From positions 434,001 through 498,000 of the forward strand of contig JAXLRU010000002.1 in the NCBI GenBank assembly GCA_046330935.1: 64,000 bases of DNA, written 5' to 3'. This document shows positions 47,610 to 57,400 of this stretch, piece by piece. The notes under the pieces were generated by a model that was not told the DNA's origin, did not search any database, and worked only from the letters and a program-made list of their open reading frames with translations. Every line of letters starts with the position of its first letter. Positions within the stretch are counted from its first letter, which is position 1. A program made the translations under genes and the position numbers. The stretch is from JAXLRU01 sp046330935. Its GTDB lineage: Bacteria; Actinomycetota; Actinomycetes; Actinomycetales; Kineosporiaceae.

Positions 47610-49259
47610 GTGTCCACCCCCGGCATCAAGGACCCGACACGTGCGCGGCCGAGACGCCCCGTGCTGGCCTGCTTCGCCGCCCTCGTGGTCGCCTTGAGCT
47701 CTGCCTCGTCAGCCGGCGCGGCCCCGGACCCGCGGCCGCCGGCCACGGACGGCGACTACCCGAGCGCCCCCGAGGTGCTCAGCCCGGCCGCGGGCACGTG
47801 GATGCGCGTCTGGGAAGGCACCTGCAACGCCGTCAGGGTGTCTCCCTCCACCGACTCCAGCGGCATCGACGGCTACTGGGTGGGCATCGACGGCGACCCC
47901 TTGGACGACGGCGTCCGAATCGGGATCTCCGCGCCCGGGTGGGACGAGGTCTGCCTCCCCGCGGGCGGATGGACCGAAGGGCCGCACACGCTCACCGTGA
48001 GGGCGAAGGATCGCGCCGGGAACTTCTCCGCGCCCACGGTGCTGGAGGTCGAGTTCGACACCGCCCCGTCCGCCTACCCGCAGGACGTCACGGTCACGGC
48101 GACACCGGGCTCGCGGGTGGTCGACGTGCGGTGGACCCAGGCGTCGGATCCGGCGAGTCCCACCGTCGACTACCTCGTCGAGTACGGATACGGACATTCG
48201 TTGGTGACGACGTCCGACCACGTCACCGTGAGCCTCCCCGACGAGCCGGGGACGACCCGCCCCACCTTCATCAACATGATCGGTGTCTCCGCTCGCGACG
48301 AGCACGGGTTCACGTCACTGACCCGGAGTTCCGCATTCTTCGTCGACCTCACCCGACCGGCAGCCCCCAAGCTCCTCCAACCGGCCTCCGGCACCTGGAC
48401 GGCGTGCAAACCCATGACGATCAGCGGGCTGTCGGCAGGCGATGACGAAGCAGGCACGGGCAACCAGGACATCCTCGTCGACGGCGTTCCCGCGATGGCG
48501 TTCCCTCGTCCGCCGAACGCCTTCCTGCGGGTCGGTCCGCCGATCCCCATCAGCACCACGTCCACGTGGTACCTCCAGGGCGCCATCAGCCCAGGGCACC
48601 CCTTGGGCTACTGCTCCCTCGCCGAGGGGAAGCACACGCTGACGGTGGTCGCCGAGGCCGAGGCGTGGGGCAGGCTGACCGGGTCGTCCCTGACCGTCGG
48701 GATCGACGTCACGCCACCCGTGTCCGGGACCGTCGCCGCCGTCGCGGGGACCCCGTGGGCCGGGCCGCTGACCCTGTCCTGGACCCGCCCCACCGACGCG
48801 TTCTCCGGCGTCCGGACCCAGCAGCTGCTCATGGACGGCAAGGCTGTCGCGTCGCTGGCCGCGACTGTCACCAGCGTCCGAGTCGTCGTGCCACCCGGAA
48901 CTCACTCGTTCCGGGTGCGCACCACCGACACCGTCGGGCTGAGCGCGGACGGACCGGTTCGGCAGGTGACCACCAAGGCCCTCACCGCCCCGACAGCCCC
49001 GCGGGTCACGGCACCCACCGCCTCGTCCACGACCAGCCGCACGGTCGGCGTGCGGTGGACGGCGAGTGCGCCGAGCTGGGGCGCGACCCTGACCAAGTAC
49101 GAACTGATCGTCGACGGCAAGGTCCGCGCGACGGTCTCGGGAACCACACTGACGACCAAGGTGACCGTCTCGAAGGGCAGTCACCGAGTCCAGGTGCGAG
49201 CCACCGACAGCGCGCGCAAGTCGACTCTGGGGGCCGCGGTCGCGTTCAAGGCGAAGTAG
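47610..49259 (+). CDS. secreted multi-domain Ig/FN3-like protein
   Basis: A 549-residue protein from GTG with GAGGAG upstream. A basic N-terminus and LACFAALVVALSSASSAGAA form a signal peptide. The rest consists of about five beta-sandwich repeats with endings such as GPHTLTVRAKDRAGNFSAP, GTHSFRVRTTDTVGLSADGP and GSHRVQVRATDSARKSTLG, the usual final strands of bacterial Ig-like or FN3 domains. No catalytic domain or cell-wall anchor is seen. It is probably a secreted adhesive or binding protein unrelated to the neighbouring defence and nar clusters. Confidence 0.72.
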   Translation: MSTPGIKDPTRARPRRPVLACFAALVVALSSASSAGAAPDPRPPATDGDYPSAPEVLSPAAGTWMRVWEGTCNAVRVSPSTDSSGIDGYWVGIDGDPLDDGVRIGISAPGWDEVCLPAGGWTEGPHTLTVRAKDRAGNFSAPTVLEVEFDTAPSAYPQDVTVTATPGSRVVDVRWTQASDPASPTVDYLVEYGYGHSLVTTSDHVTVSLPDEPGTTRPTFINMIGVSARDEHGFTSLTRSSAFFVDLTRPAAPKLLQPASGTWTACKPMTISGLSAGDDEAGTGNQDILVDGVPAMAFPRPPNAFLRVGPPIPISTTSTWYLQGAISPGHPLGYCSLAEGKHTLTVVAEAEAWGRLTGSSLTVGIDVTPPVSGTVAAVAGTPWAGPLTLSWTRPTDAFSGVRTQQLLMDGKAVASLAATVTSVRVVVPPGTHSFRVRTTDTVGLSADGPVRQVTTKALTAPTAPRVTAPTASSTTSRTVGVRWTASAPSWGATLTKYELIVDGKVRATVSGTTLTTKVTVSKGSHRVQVRATDSARKSTLGAAVAFKAK

Positions 49260-49260
49260 C

Positions 49261-49365
49261 CGTCAGCGGCCGACGCGCTCCCCAGCACGCCGGGGGTCGC
49301 GAGCAGGGCGACGTTTGTGCGCTTGTCGTTGCGGGCCGTCGCCCTGAACACCGGCCCGGCGGTCC
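49261..49365 (-). pseudogene. degenerate fragment of narI
   Basis: Plus-strand 49261-49300 aligns closely with 51042-51082 (the narI 3' end including its TGA), and 49321-49361 with 51424-51465 (sharing GCTTGTCGTTGCGGG exactly). The order and orientation are the same, but about 340 nt of narI between them is replaced by 20 nt. The translations AGPVFRATARNDK and ARDPRRAGERVGR mirror TGPVFIATTRNDK and ARDPRRGWERVGR of NarI. It is a relic of a second narI copy. Confidence 0.75.
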
Positions 49366-49703
49366 TGGTTCTCGCTCCCCTGCCAGGACTGCTCGAGCAG
49401 GCCAAGGAGCAACATTGGGCCCGCCTCCGACATCCGGACGACGACCGCCTTACCCTTGGCCGGCGCCAACGCCGCGGCGTCCAGTCTCTCGGCTCCTCGT
49501 CGTCCCTGTCTTCGATGCGGCGTGATGGCGGAAGATGCTCGCTCATCCCACAGTCGGCGGGCGTCGGCGACACCCTTCTCCGCACCCTTGAGTGCCCCGA
49601 CCAGCAGCCATTCCCCGGTCCCAGGGAGCAGGTGTGGCTCCCGAGGCAACTCGGAGAACCCGGCGTCGATGAACCTCACGCCCGGTGAGAAGGCCCCGCC
49701 CAC
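49263..49703 (-). CDS. hypothetical protein fused to the narI relic
   Basis: A 146-residue frame from GTG 49703, with GGATGAG just upstream. The first 95 residues (FIDAGFSELPREPHLLPGTG, EWLLVGALKGAEKGVADARR) may be genuine. The C-terminal 35-40 residues are encoded by the narI fragment and end at its stop codon, so the protein is either truncated and fused or not expressed. No family recognised. Confidence 0.4.
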   Translation of the reverse strand: MGGAFSPGVRFIDAGFSELPREPHLLPGTGEWLLVGALKGAEKGVADARRLWDERASSAITPHRRQGRRGAERLDAAALAPAKGKAVVVRMSEAGPMLLLGLLEQSWQGSENQDRRAGVQGDGPQRQAHKRRPARDPRRAGERVGR

Positions 49704-49717
49704 CCCTCATCCGTCAC

Positions 49718-50956
49718 TCACCCGACCGGAACCTGCTGCGCCCACAGGTCGGGCCCGAACACCTCGTACCGCACGGCCTCGGGCGGCACCCCGCGCGCGA
49801 GCAGGCAGGCCCGGACGTGCCGCATGAACGGCAGCGGCCCGCAGGTGAAGACCTGGACGTCCTCGGGCAGGGGGACGTCGCCGAGGTCCATGAACCCGGC
49901 GAACGACGTCGTGTCCCCGGCGTCGACGGACTCGTACCAGGTGTAGGCGGTGAAGTCGTCGATCTGCTCGCCCTCGTGCAGGACGGTCGCCCGCAGCGCG
50001 TGGTCGGCGGCGGTGCGGTCGGCGTGGGCGACGATCACCTGCCGGTGCGGCTGGGTCCGGGCGACGTGCTCGACGATCGGCAGGGCCGTGGTGATGCCGG
50101 AACCGGCGGTGGCGAGCAGCAGCGGCGAGTGCGAGTCGTCGACGATGAAGTCCCCGGCGGGGTGGCTGAGGTCGAGCACGTCCCCGACGGCGACCACGTC
50201 GTTCAGGTACGTCGACACCCGCCCGTCCGGGGCGCCGTCCCGCCCGCGCACCCTCGCCACGGTGATCCGCAACCGGCTGCCGGAACTCGTCGAGGACACC
50301 GTGTACTGCCGCGGCTGGCGCTGCCCGTCGGGCAGGTTCACGAACACCGACACGTACTGCCCCGGCACGATCGGCGGCAGCGGGTTGCCGTCGAGCGGTT
50401 CGAGCAGCAGCGAGACGACGTCAGTGGCCTCGGGGATGCGCCGGGCGACCCGGTAGGCGCGCAGCGGCTTGCGCGGGTCGACGCCCGACGCCGCGTAGAT
50501 CCGCGCCTCCTCGGCGATCAGCTGGGTGGCGAACAGCCAGTAGACCTCGTCCCACGCGGCGGCGATCTCGGGGGTGACGGCGTCGCCGAGCACCTCGCCG
50601 ACGGCGGCGAGCAGGTGCCGGCCCACGATCGTGTACTGCTCGGGCCGGATCCCCAGCGAGACGTGCTTGTGCGCGATGCGACTCAGCACCGGCTGGAACG
50701 ACGGCGCGGACGGGTCGAGCAGCTGCACCGCGTAGGCGACGACGGAGGCCGCGAGCGCCTTGCTCTGCTCGCCCGTGGCCTGGTTGCCCTGGTTGAACAC
50801 CCGCAGCAGCTCGGGGTGGGCCGCGAACATCCGCGGGTAGAAGACGCCGGTGATCTGCTCGGCGTGCGCGGCGACCACCCCCGCCGTGGCGGCGACCACC
50901 TCGGCGGAGGCGGCGGACAGGGGTGACGTGAGGTCGATCGTGGCGGTGCCGGGCAT
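49718..50956 (-). CDS. hmp: flavohemoglobin nitric oxide dioxygenase
   Basis: A 412-residue protein with an N-terminal globin (TyrB10 at about 40 in GVFYPRMF, proximal His at about 98 in HKHVSLGI), an FAD domain (QPRQYTVSS) and an NAD domain (LLLATAGSGITTAL, VFTCGPLPFM). It oxidises NO to nitrate with O2 and NAD(P)H. It is the last gene downstream of narGHJI on the same strand, which fits protection from NO made by NirK or by side reaction of nitrate reductase. The 87-nt gap to narI contains tandem decamers and a hairpin covering the ribosome site. Confidence 0.95.
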   Translation of the reverse strand: MPGTATIDLTSPLSAASAEVVAATAGVVAAHAEQITGVFYPRMFAAHPELLRVFNQGNQATGEQSKALAASVVAYAVQLLDPSAPSFQPVLSRIAHKHVSLGIRPEQYTIVGRHLLAAVGEVLGDAVTPEIAAAWDEVYWLFATQLIAEEARIYAASGVDPRKPLRAYRVARRIPEATDVVSLLLEPLDGNPLPPIVPGQYVSVFVNLPDGQRQPRQYTVSSTSSGSRLRITVARVRGRDGAPDGRVSTYLNDVVAVGDVLDLSHPAGDFIVDDSHSPLLLATAGSGITTALPIVEHVARTQPHRQVIVAHADRTAADHALRATVLHEGEQIDDFTAYTWYESVDAGDTTSFAGFMDLGDVPLPEDVQVFTCGPLPFMRHVRACLLARGVPPEAVRYEVFGPDLWAQQVPVG

Positions 50957-51043
50957 GGCGGAGGTCCTCCCGAGGACGGAGCAGGGACGAGCAGCGACGG
51001 GCAGCGACGGGCAGCGACAAGCAGGGACGAGCGGGAGCGGGCG
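50957..51043 (-). promoter_or_regulatory. hmp leader with tandem decamers and SD hairpin
   Basis: Positions 50981-51030 hold five consecutive 10-nt units of consensus GCAG(G/C)GAC(G/A)(A/G) on the plus strand, with a weaker sixth to 51040. Closer to the start, minus-strand GTCCTC-GG-GAGGAC can form a hairpin that buries the GGGAGGA ribosome site of hmp. This could set translation of hmp apart from narI. Confidence 0.4.
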
Positions 51044-51805
51044 TCAGCGACCGACGCGCTCCCAGCCGCGCCGGGGATCGCGCGCGGACGGCGTCCCGGA
51101 CGTGGGCGGGCGCCGCCGGTACACGACGTAGGGCCGCACGAGGTACCCCACGGGCGCGGAGAACGCGTGCACGAGCCGCGTGAACGGCCACAGCGCGAAC
51201 AGGGCGAACGCGATCAGCACGTGCACGTGGAACGCGAACCCGGCGGCGGACATGGCGTCGACGTCGGGGCGCAGGATGAACAGCGAGCGGAACCACAGCG
51301 ACACCGACAGCCGGTAGTTGCGCGCGGGTCCCTCGGGGTCGGAGACGTCGCCCACACCCAGGGACGACACGAGCGTCGTCGCGAGCCCGGCCACGATCGC
51401 GGCGAGCAGCACCACGTACATGAGCTTGTCGTTGCGGGTGGTGGCGATGAACACGGGCCCGGTGGTGCGCCGGCGATAGATCAGGATCGCCACGCCGACG
51501 AGCGTCGCGACGCCCGCGACCGTGCCGAGCACGAACGCCTGCACGTGGTAGGCCTCCTGGCTGAGCCCGGCGGCGTCCGTCCACGACTTGGGGATGACCA
51601 GTCCGATCACGTGGCCGACGATCACCACGAGGATGCCGAAGTGGAACAGCGGGCTGCCGAAGCGCAGCAGCCGTGACTCGTACAGCTGCGACGAGCGCGT
51701 CGTCCAGCCGAACTGGTCGTAGCGCCACCGCCACCACAGGCCCACGGCGAACACCGCGAGCACGACGTAGGGCAGCACGCCCCACAGCAGGACGTCGACG
51801 CTCAC
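51044..51805 (-). CDS. narI: respiratory nitrate reductase gamma subunit NarI
   Basis: GTG 51805 overlaps the narJ stop and has GGAGG upstream, giving 253 residues. Five membrane helices carry the di-haem b ligands in PLFHFGILVVIVGHVIG and in the C-terminal HVHVLIAFALFALWPFTRLVH. NarI anchors NarGH and passes quinol electrons to NarH. Its C-terminal tail extends into an Arg-rich cytoplasmic segment. Confidence 0.95.
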   Translation of the reverse strand: MSVDVLLWGVLPYVVLAVFAVGLWWRWRYDQFGWTTRSSQLYESRLLRFGSPLFHFGILVVIVGHVIGLVIPKSWTDAAGLSQEAYHVQAFVLGTVAGVATLVGVAILIYRRRTTGPVFIATTRNDKLMYVVLLAAIVAGLATTLVSSLGVGDVSDPEGPARNYRLSVSLWFRSLFILRPDVDAMSAAGFAFHVHVLIAFALFALWPFTRLVHAFSAPVGYLVRPYVVYRRRPPTSGTPSARDPRRGWERVGR

Positions 51806-52689
51806 GAGCGGCCTCCAGAGGTGACGGGCGGGGTGACGGTCAGCGGCAGCGGACGGCGACCGGCGGGCGCACCCGGCCCGGACGCCGACGGGAAGGTGGG
51901 CGCCAGGGAGGTGGGCCCGAGGGCGCCGTAGGGGTCGAGCACCCCGTCGGGGACGCCGTCGAGCCCGACCGTCTCCCCCGGCGGGCCGGTGCGGGCGAGC
52001 TCGCGGACGGCGGCCTCGTCGGCGGGCGAGGCGCCCGGCAGGACGGCGCAGACGGCCTCGACGACGTGCCCGTAGGGCGAGTCCAGGTCGGCCAGCGCGA
52101 GGCGCAGCAGCTCGAGCCCGGGGCGGTGGCGTTGCAGCAGCTCCAGGCCCACCTCGGCGCGCCCGTCGAGCGCCACGGCGGCGGCGAACTCGAGCATCAC
52201 CGGCAGATAGTCCGGCAGCTCGGCGCCGTCCCCACCACCGGCGTCCAGCTCGAACCCGTGCTCCCGGTAGACCTCCTTCAACCGCGCCAACGACAGCCCC
52301 CGCCGCCGCGTCTCGCCGTCGGTCCACCACGTCAGGTACAGGCACGCGCGGCGACGACGGTCGAGGACGCGCACGTAGTGCTCGGCCAGCTCGCGGTCGT
52401 CCAGGCCCGCGACGGCGTCGAGGAATGCCGCGAGCGCCCGCGCGCCCGGCACGCAGGCGCGGGCGTCGAGGCCCGCGACGGCGTCGGCGACCACGGGGCG
52501 CAGCGCCAGCCGGTCGGCGTCCGGGTACTGCAGCAGCACCGAGGCCGCCTGCAGCACGCACGCGACGTCGGACGCCGTGAGCTCACCGGACGAGCGCGGG
52601 CGGGCGGGCGTGCCGGCGGCCGGGGCACCGGGGCGCAGGCCCGCCCCGGAAGGATCCGACGAGGCGCGCCGGCGCCCCAGCCCGATCAC
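51802..52689 (-). CDS. narJ: nitrate reductase assembly chaperone NarJ
   Basis: A 295-residue protein from GTG 52689. The core (about 35-200) is the helical TorD/NarJ fold: ACVLQAASVLLQYPDADRL, LAEHYVRVLDRRRRACLYL, LARLKEVYREHGFEL, YLPVMLEFAAAVAL. It helps insert the molybdenum cofactor into NarG and attach NarGH to NarI. The N- and C-terminal Pro/Ala-rich extensions make it longer than the usual 200-240 residues. Confidence 0.93.
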   Translation of the reverse strand: MIGLGRRRASSDPSGAGLRPGAPAAGTPARPRSSGELTASDVACVLQAASVLLQYPDADRLALRPVVADAVAGLDARACVPGARALAAFLDAVAGLDDRELAEHYVRVLDRRRRACLYLTWWTDGETRRRGLSLARLKEVYREHGFELDAGGGDGAELPDYLPVMLEFAAAVALDGRAEVGLELLQRHRPGLELLRLALADLDSPYGHVVEAVCAVLPGASPADEAAVRELARTGPPGETVGLDGVPDGVLDPYGALGPTSLAPTFPSASGPGAPAGRRPLPLTVTPPVTSGGRS

Positions 52690-54494
52690 TGCTCGCCCCG
52701 GGGCAGGGCCTCGCCGGGACCGAGCACGCCGGGGCTGCCGGGCGGGGCGCCCCCGCCGGCGGTGGCCCCGGACGTGGCGGGGGTGCCGGCGTCGAGGGAG
52801 GACGCGCGCCGGTCGTCGGGGAACAGCCGCCCGGAGGGGCGCGCCTTGCCGTCCCAGTTGAGCAGGTTGACCTGACCGCGGCGGTCCTGCGGCGAGGTGA
52901 CGGCGTCGGACGTCTGCCGCATCCGCAGCGACTGGAACGTCTCCACGGTCACGGGCACCGGACGGCCGGAGGCCTCGCCGAACGGCCCGCTCCCGAAGGG
53001 GGTCACCCCTTCATCGAACGAGTCGATCATGCCCGGCCCGCCGTCGCCGTCCAGGGAGCAGCCGATCTCCTCGAGCTGGTGCCCGACCTCGGCGTAGGCG
53101 GAGGGGATCACGTAGCGCTCGGAGTACTTGGCGATCGCGAGCAGCCGGTACATGGCGGTGACCTGCGCCCCCGTCATGCCCGCGGCAGCGGCGATCGACT
53201 CGTCGGGCTCCTCGCCGAGGGTGAGCCGGCGCATGTACGCGCGCATCGCGGCGAGCTTCTGCAGCACGGCCTCGACCGGCGCGACGTCGCCCGCGGTGAA
53301 CAGCCCGGCGAGGTACTCCAGGGGGATCCGCAGGGTGTCGATCGCGCCGAAGAGGTTGTCGACGTCCTCGCCGTCGTGGCCGGTGTCGCGCAGCGCGTCG
53401 GAGATCGGCGACAGCGGCGGGACGTACCAGACCATCGGCATCGTCCGGTACTCCGGGTGCAGCGGCAGGGCGACGCCGTAGGTCTTGATCAGCGCATACA
53501 CCGGGGACTGCTGCGCCGCGGTGATCCAGTCGTCGCTGATCCCCTCGGCCTTCGCGCCGGCGATGACGGCGGGGTCGTGGGGATCGAGGATGAGGTCGAG
53601 CTGGGCGCCGAACAGCTCCTTCTCGTCGGGCGTCGACGCCGCGGCGGAGACGCGGTCGGCGTCGTAGAACACGAGCCCGATGTAGCGCAGGCGGCCCACG
53701 CACGTCTCGCTGCACACCGTCGGCAGCCCGACCTCGATGCGCGGGTAGCAGAACGTGCACTTCTCGGCCTTGCCGCTGCGGTGGTTGAAGTAGACCTTCT
53801 TGTACGGGCAGCCGGTGACGCACATCCGCCAGCCGCGGCACGCGTCCTGGTCGACGAGGACGATGCCGTCCTCGCTCCGCTTGTACATCGCGCCGGAGGG
53901 GCAGGAGGCGACGCACGACGGGTTCAGGCAGTGCTCGCAGATGCGCGGCAGGTACATCATGAACGACTTCTCGTACTCGAACCTGACCTTGTCCGAGGCT
54001 TCCTGGCGCACCTTCGCGACCACCGGGTCGAGGTGGCCGTGCTCGGGCGCGCCGCCGAGGTCGTCGTCCCAGTTCGCCGACCATTCGATGCTCATCGGCT
54101 TGCCCGACAGCAGCGACGCCGGCCGCGCCACGGGGAAGTCGTCGCCCAGGGGCGCGTCGGTGAGGGTCTCGTAGTCGTAGGTCCAGGGCTCGTAGTAGTC
54201 GTCGATCGTGGGCAGCACGGGGTTGGAGAAGATCGAGAACAGCTTCTTCACCCGCCCCCCGGCCTTCAACGTCAAGCGGCCGCGGCGGTTGAGCACCCAC
54301 CCGCCCTGCCACTGCTCCTGGTCCTCGTACCGGCGCGGGTACCCCTGCCCGGGGCGGGTCTCGACGTTGTTGAACCACACGTACTCGACGCCCGACCGGT
54401 TCGTCCACGCCTGCTTGCACGTGACCGAACAGGTGTGGCAGCCGATGCACTTGTCGAGGTTCATCACCATCGCCAGCTGGGCCATGACGCGCAT
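52686..54494 (-). CDS. narH: respiratory nitrate reductase beta subunit NarH
   Basis: ATG 54494 overlaps the narG stop, giving 602 residues, somewhat longer than typical because of a Pro-rich tail. The cysteine groups for four Fe-S clusters are present: CIGCHTCSVTCKQAW, CEHCLNPSCVASCPSGAMY, CRGWRMCVTGCPYKK (Trp in place of one Cys, marking the 3Fe-4S cluster) and CTFCYPRIEVGLPTVCSETC. It carries electrons from NarI haems to NarG. The stop overlaps narJ (GTGA). Confidence 0.95.
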   Translation of the reverse strand: MRVMAQLAMVMNLDKCIGCHTCSVTCKQAWTNRSGVEYVWFNNVETRPGQGYPRRYEDQEQWQGGWVLNRRGRLTLKAGGRVKKLFSIFSNPVLPTIDDYYEPWTYDYETLTDAPLGDDFPVARPASLLSGKPMSIEWSANWDDDLGGAPEHGHLDPVVAKVRQEASDKVRFEYEKSFMMYLPRICEHCLNPSCVASCPSGAMYKRSEDGIVLVDQDACRGWRMCVTGCPYKKVYFNHRSGKAEKCTFCYPRIEVGLPTVCSETCVGRLRYIGLVFYDADRVSAAASTPDEKELFGAQLDLILDPHDPAVIAGAKAEGISDDWITAAQQSPVYALIKTYGVALPLHPEYRTMPMVWYVPPLSPISDALRDTGHDGEDVDNLFGAIDTLRIPLEYLAGLFTAGDVAPVEAVLQKLAAMRAYMRRLTLGEEPDESIAAAAGMTGAQVTAMYRLLAIAKYSERYVIPSAYAEVGHQLEEIGCSLDGDGGPGMIDSFDEGVTPFGSGPFGEASGRPVPVTVETFQSLRMRQTSDAVTSPQDRRGQVNLLNWDGKARPSGRLFPDDRRASSLDAGTPATSGATAGGGAPPGSPGVLGPGEALPRGEQ

Positions 54495-57400
54495 CAGTAG
54501 GTCACCTCCTGGCTGCGACGGCGGATCACGGTGACCTCGTCCCGCTGGTTGCCCGTGGGGCCGAGGTAGTTGAAGGCGTAGGACAGCTGCGCGTACCCGC
54601 CGATGAGGTGCGTGGGTTTCACGAGGATGCGGGTCAGCGAGTTGTGGATGCCGCCGCGCAGCCCGCTGTTCTGCGAGATCGGGACGTTCACCACGCGTTC
54701 CTGCGCGTGGTAGACGAACACCAGCCCCGGGGGCAGGCGGTGGGTGACGATCGCGCGGACGACGAGCACGCCGTTGCGGTTGACCGCCTCCACCCACTCG
54801 TTGTCCTTCACCCCGATGGCCGCGGCGTCCTGGGTGCTCATCCACACCACCGGGCCACCGCGCGACAGCGAAAGCATGAACAGGTTGTCCTGGTACTCGG
54901 AGTGGATCGACCACTTCGAGTGCGGGGTCAGGTACCGGACGGCGACCTGCCGCCCACCCTGCCCGTCATCGGTGGTCGCCACCGAGGTGACCCCGAACGA
55001 GGGCTCCCCGAACAGGCCCTGCATGTCCAGCGGCGGCCGGAAGGTGGGCATCGCCTCGCCGAACTCGTGCATCCACGCGTGGTCGACGAAGAAGTGCATC
55101 CGCCCGGTCAGGGTGTGCCAGGGCTTGAGCCGCTCCACGTTGACGGTGAACGGCGCGTACCGCCGCCCGCCCGTCTCGCTGCCCGACCACTCCGGGCTCG
55201 TGATCACCGGGACCGGCCGCGCCTGGGTGTCGGCGAAGGTGATCCGCTTCTCCTCGCTGCCCTCCGCGAGGTCGACCAGCCGGCGTCCCGTGCGTTCCTC
55301 CAGCCGACGGAACCCCTCGACGGCGAGGCGACCATTCGTCGTCCCCGACAGCGCGAGGATCACCTCGGCCATCTTCGCGTCGGTGTCGATCGCGGGCCGG
55401 CCGTCGGCGGCGCCGCCGAGGATCACCCCGTTGCGGTGCTTGAGGTCCTCGATCTCAGGGCCGGGGACGACGGTCAGCGCCTTCGTCGTGAGGCCGAGGG
55501 TCTCCACGAGCGGGCCGACCGCGGCGAGCTTGTCGGCGATCGCCCCGTAGTCGCGTTCGACGACGACCATCGTCGGCATCGACGTGCCCGGCACGGGCGG
55601 CACCTGGCCGAGGCGCCAGTCGCGGACGACGCCCCCGGGCTGTGCCGTCTCGCCGGGCGAGTCGTGCTGGAGCGGCTGGGCGACGAGGTCGTGCCGCACC
55701 CCCAGGCGCGTGCGGGCGAGGTCGCTGAACCGCCGCGCGATGGCGTGGAAGGCGTCGAAGTCGGACTTCGCCTGCCACGGCGGGTCGATCGCCGGGGTGA
55801 ACGCATGGACGAACGGGTGCATGTCGGTCGAGGACAGGTCGTGCTTCTCGTACCAGGTGGCCGCGGGCAGGACGACGTCGGCGAGCATCGTCGAGCTGGT
55901 CATCCGGAAGTCGAGGGCGACGAGCAGGTCGAGCTTCCCCTGGGGGGCCTCGTCGTGCCAGGTGACGTCGCGGGGCCGCTTGTCGGGCGGGGTCTCCTCC
56001 GCGCGCAGCGCCGAGTGCGTCCCGAGCAGGTGCCGCAGGAAGTACTCGTCGCCCTTCGCCGAGCTGCCGAGCAGGTTCGCCCGCCACAGGGTGAGCACCC
56101 GCGGCCAGTTCTCGGGGGCGTCGGGATCCTCCGTCGCCCAGCCGAGCCGGCCCGAGGTCAGTTCCTCGGCGACGTACTCGGCGACGGGCCGGCCGGTCTT
56201 CTCCGCCCAGGCGCGGGCCTCGTCGGCGACGTCGAGGCTGGAGCGGTCGAACTGCGGGTAGCTGGGCATCCAGCCCAGGCGGGCGGACTGCGCGATGGTG
56301 TCGGCCGTGTGCATCCCGGCCAGCTCGCCCGTGGCCAGCGGCGAGGTGAGTGCGTCGGCCCGGTAGCCGTCGTAGCGCCACTGGTCGGTGTGCAGGTACC
56401 AGAACGCCGTCCCGATCATCTGCCGCGGCGGCCGTGCCCAGTCCAGGGCCATCGCCATCGTGGCGTGTCCGGTCAGCGGACGGCACTTCTCCTGGCCCAC
56501 GTAGTGCGCCCAGCCGCCGCCGTTGCGGCCCATCGAGCCCGTGAACAGCAGCAACGAGAGCATGGCGCGGTAGGTCGCGTCGCCGTGGAACCACTGGCAG
56601 ACACCGGCCCCCATGATGATCATGGTCTTGCCGCCGGACTGCTCCGAGTTGCGGGCCATCTCGCGGGCGATCCGCACGCACTGCTGCGCAGGGACCGACG
56701 TGATCGACTCCTGCCAGGCGGGGGTGTACGGCTCGTCCGCGTCGTCGTAGCCGGTCGGCCACGTGCCGGGCAGCCCCTCGCGGGACACGCCGTACTGGGC
56801 CAGGACGAGGTCGAACACGGTGGTCACGAGGTGCTCGCCGACGCGGCGCACGGGGACGCCGCGGTGCAGCACCTCGCCGTGGCCGTCGGGGGCGTCGAAG
56901 CGGGGCAGCAGCACCTCGACGGCGGGCCGGTCCCCCGCACCGGCCGACGCCTGCAGGGTGAGCTGCGGGGCGACGTCGCCGAGGTCGAGGTTCCAGCGGC
57001 CCTTGCCGGCCTCGGTGTAGCGGTCCCCCATCGTCCCGGGCGGCACGACGAGCCCGCCCGTGCGGCCGTCCACGAGCACCGTGCGCCAGGCCGCGCCCTC
57101 GTCCGCCTCGGTCGCGCCGGTCGCGCTCGCCCCCGACGCCGCGACGTCCGCGGCGGTGAGGAAGTGGCCGGGCACGTAGGCCTTGCCGTCGGGCGAGTCG
57201 CGCTCCTCCAGCTTGACCAGGAACGGCATGTCCGTGAACCGCTGCAGGTAGTCGACGAAGAACGGCACGCGCCGGTCGACGAGGAACTCCTTGAGGATCA
57301 CGTGGCCCATCGCCATGGCGAGCGCGCCGTCGGTGCCGGGCTGCGCGGCCATCCACTCGTCGGCGAACTTCGTGTTGTCGGCGTAGTCGGGGCTGACGAC

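Noticed and set aside
50981..51040. Tandem 10-nt repeats considered as a CRISPR array
   Set aside because: Units are directly adjacent with no spacers and far shorter than CRISPR repeats; no cas genes in the window.
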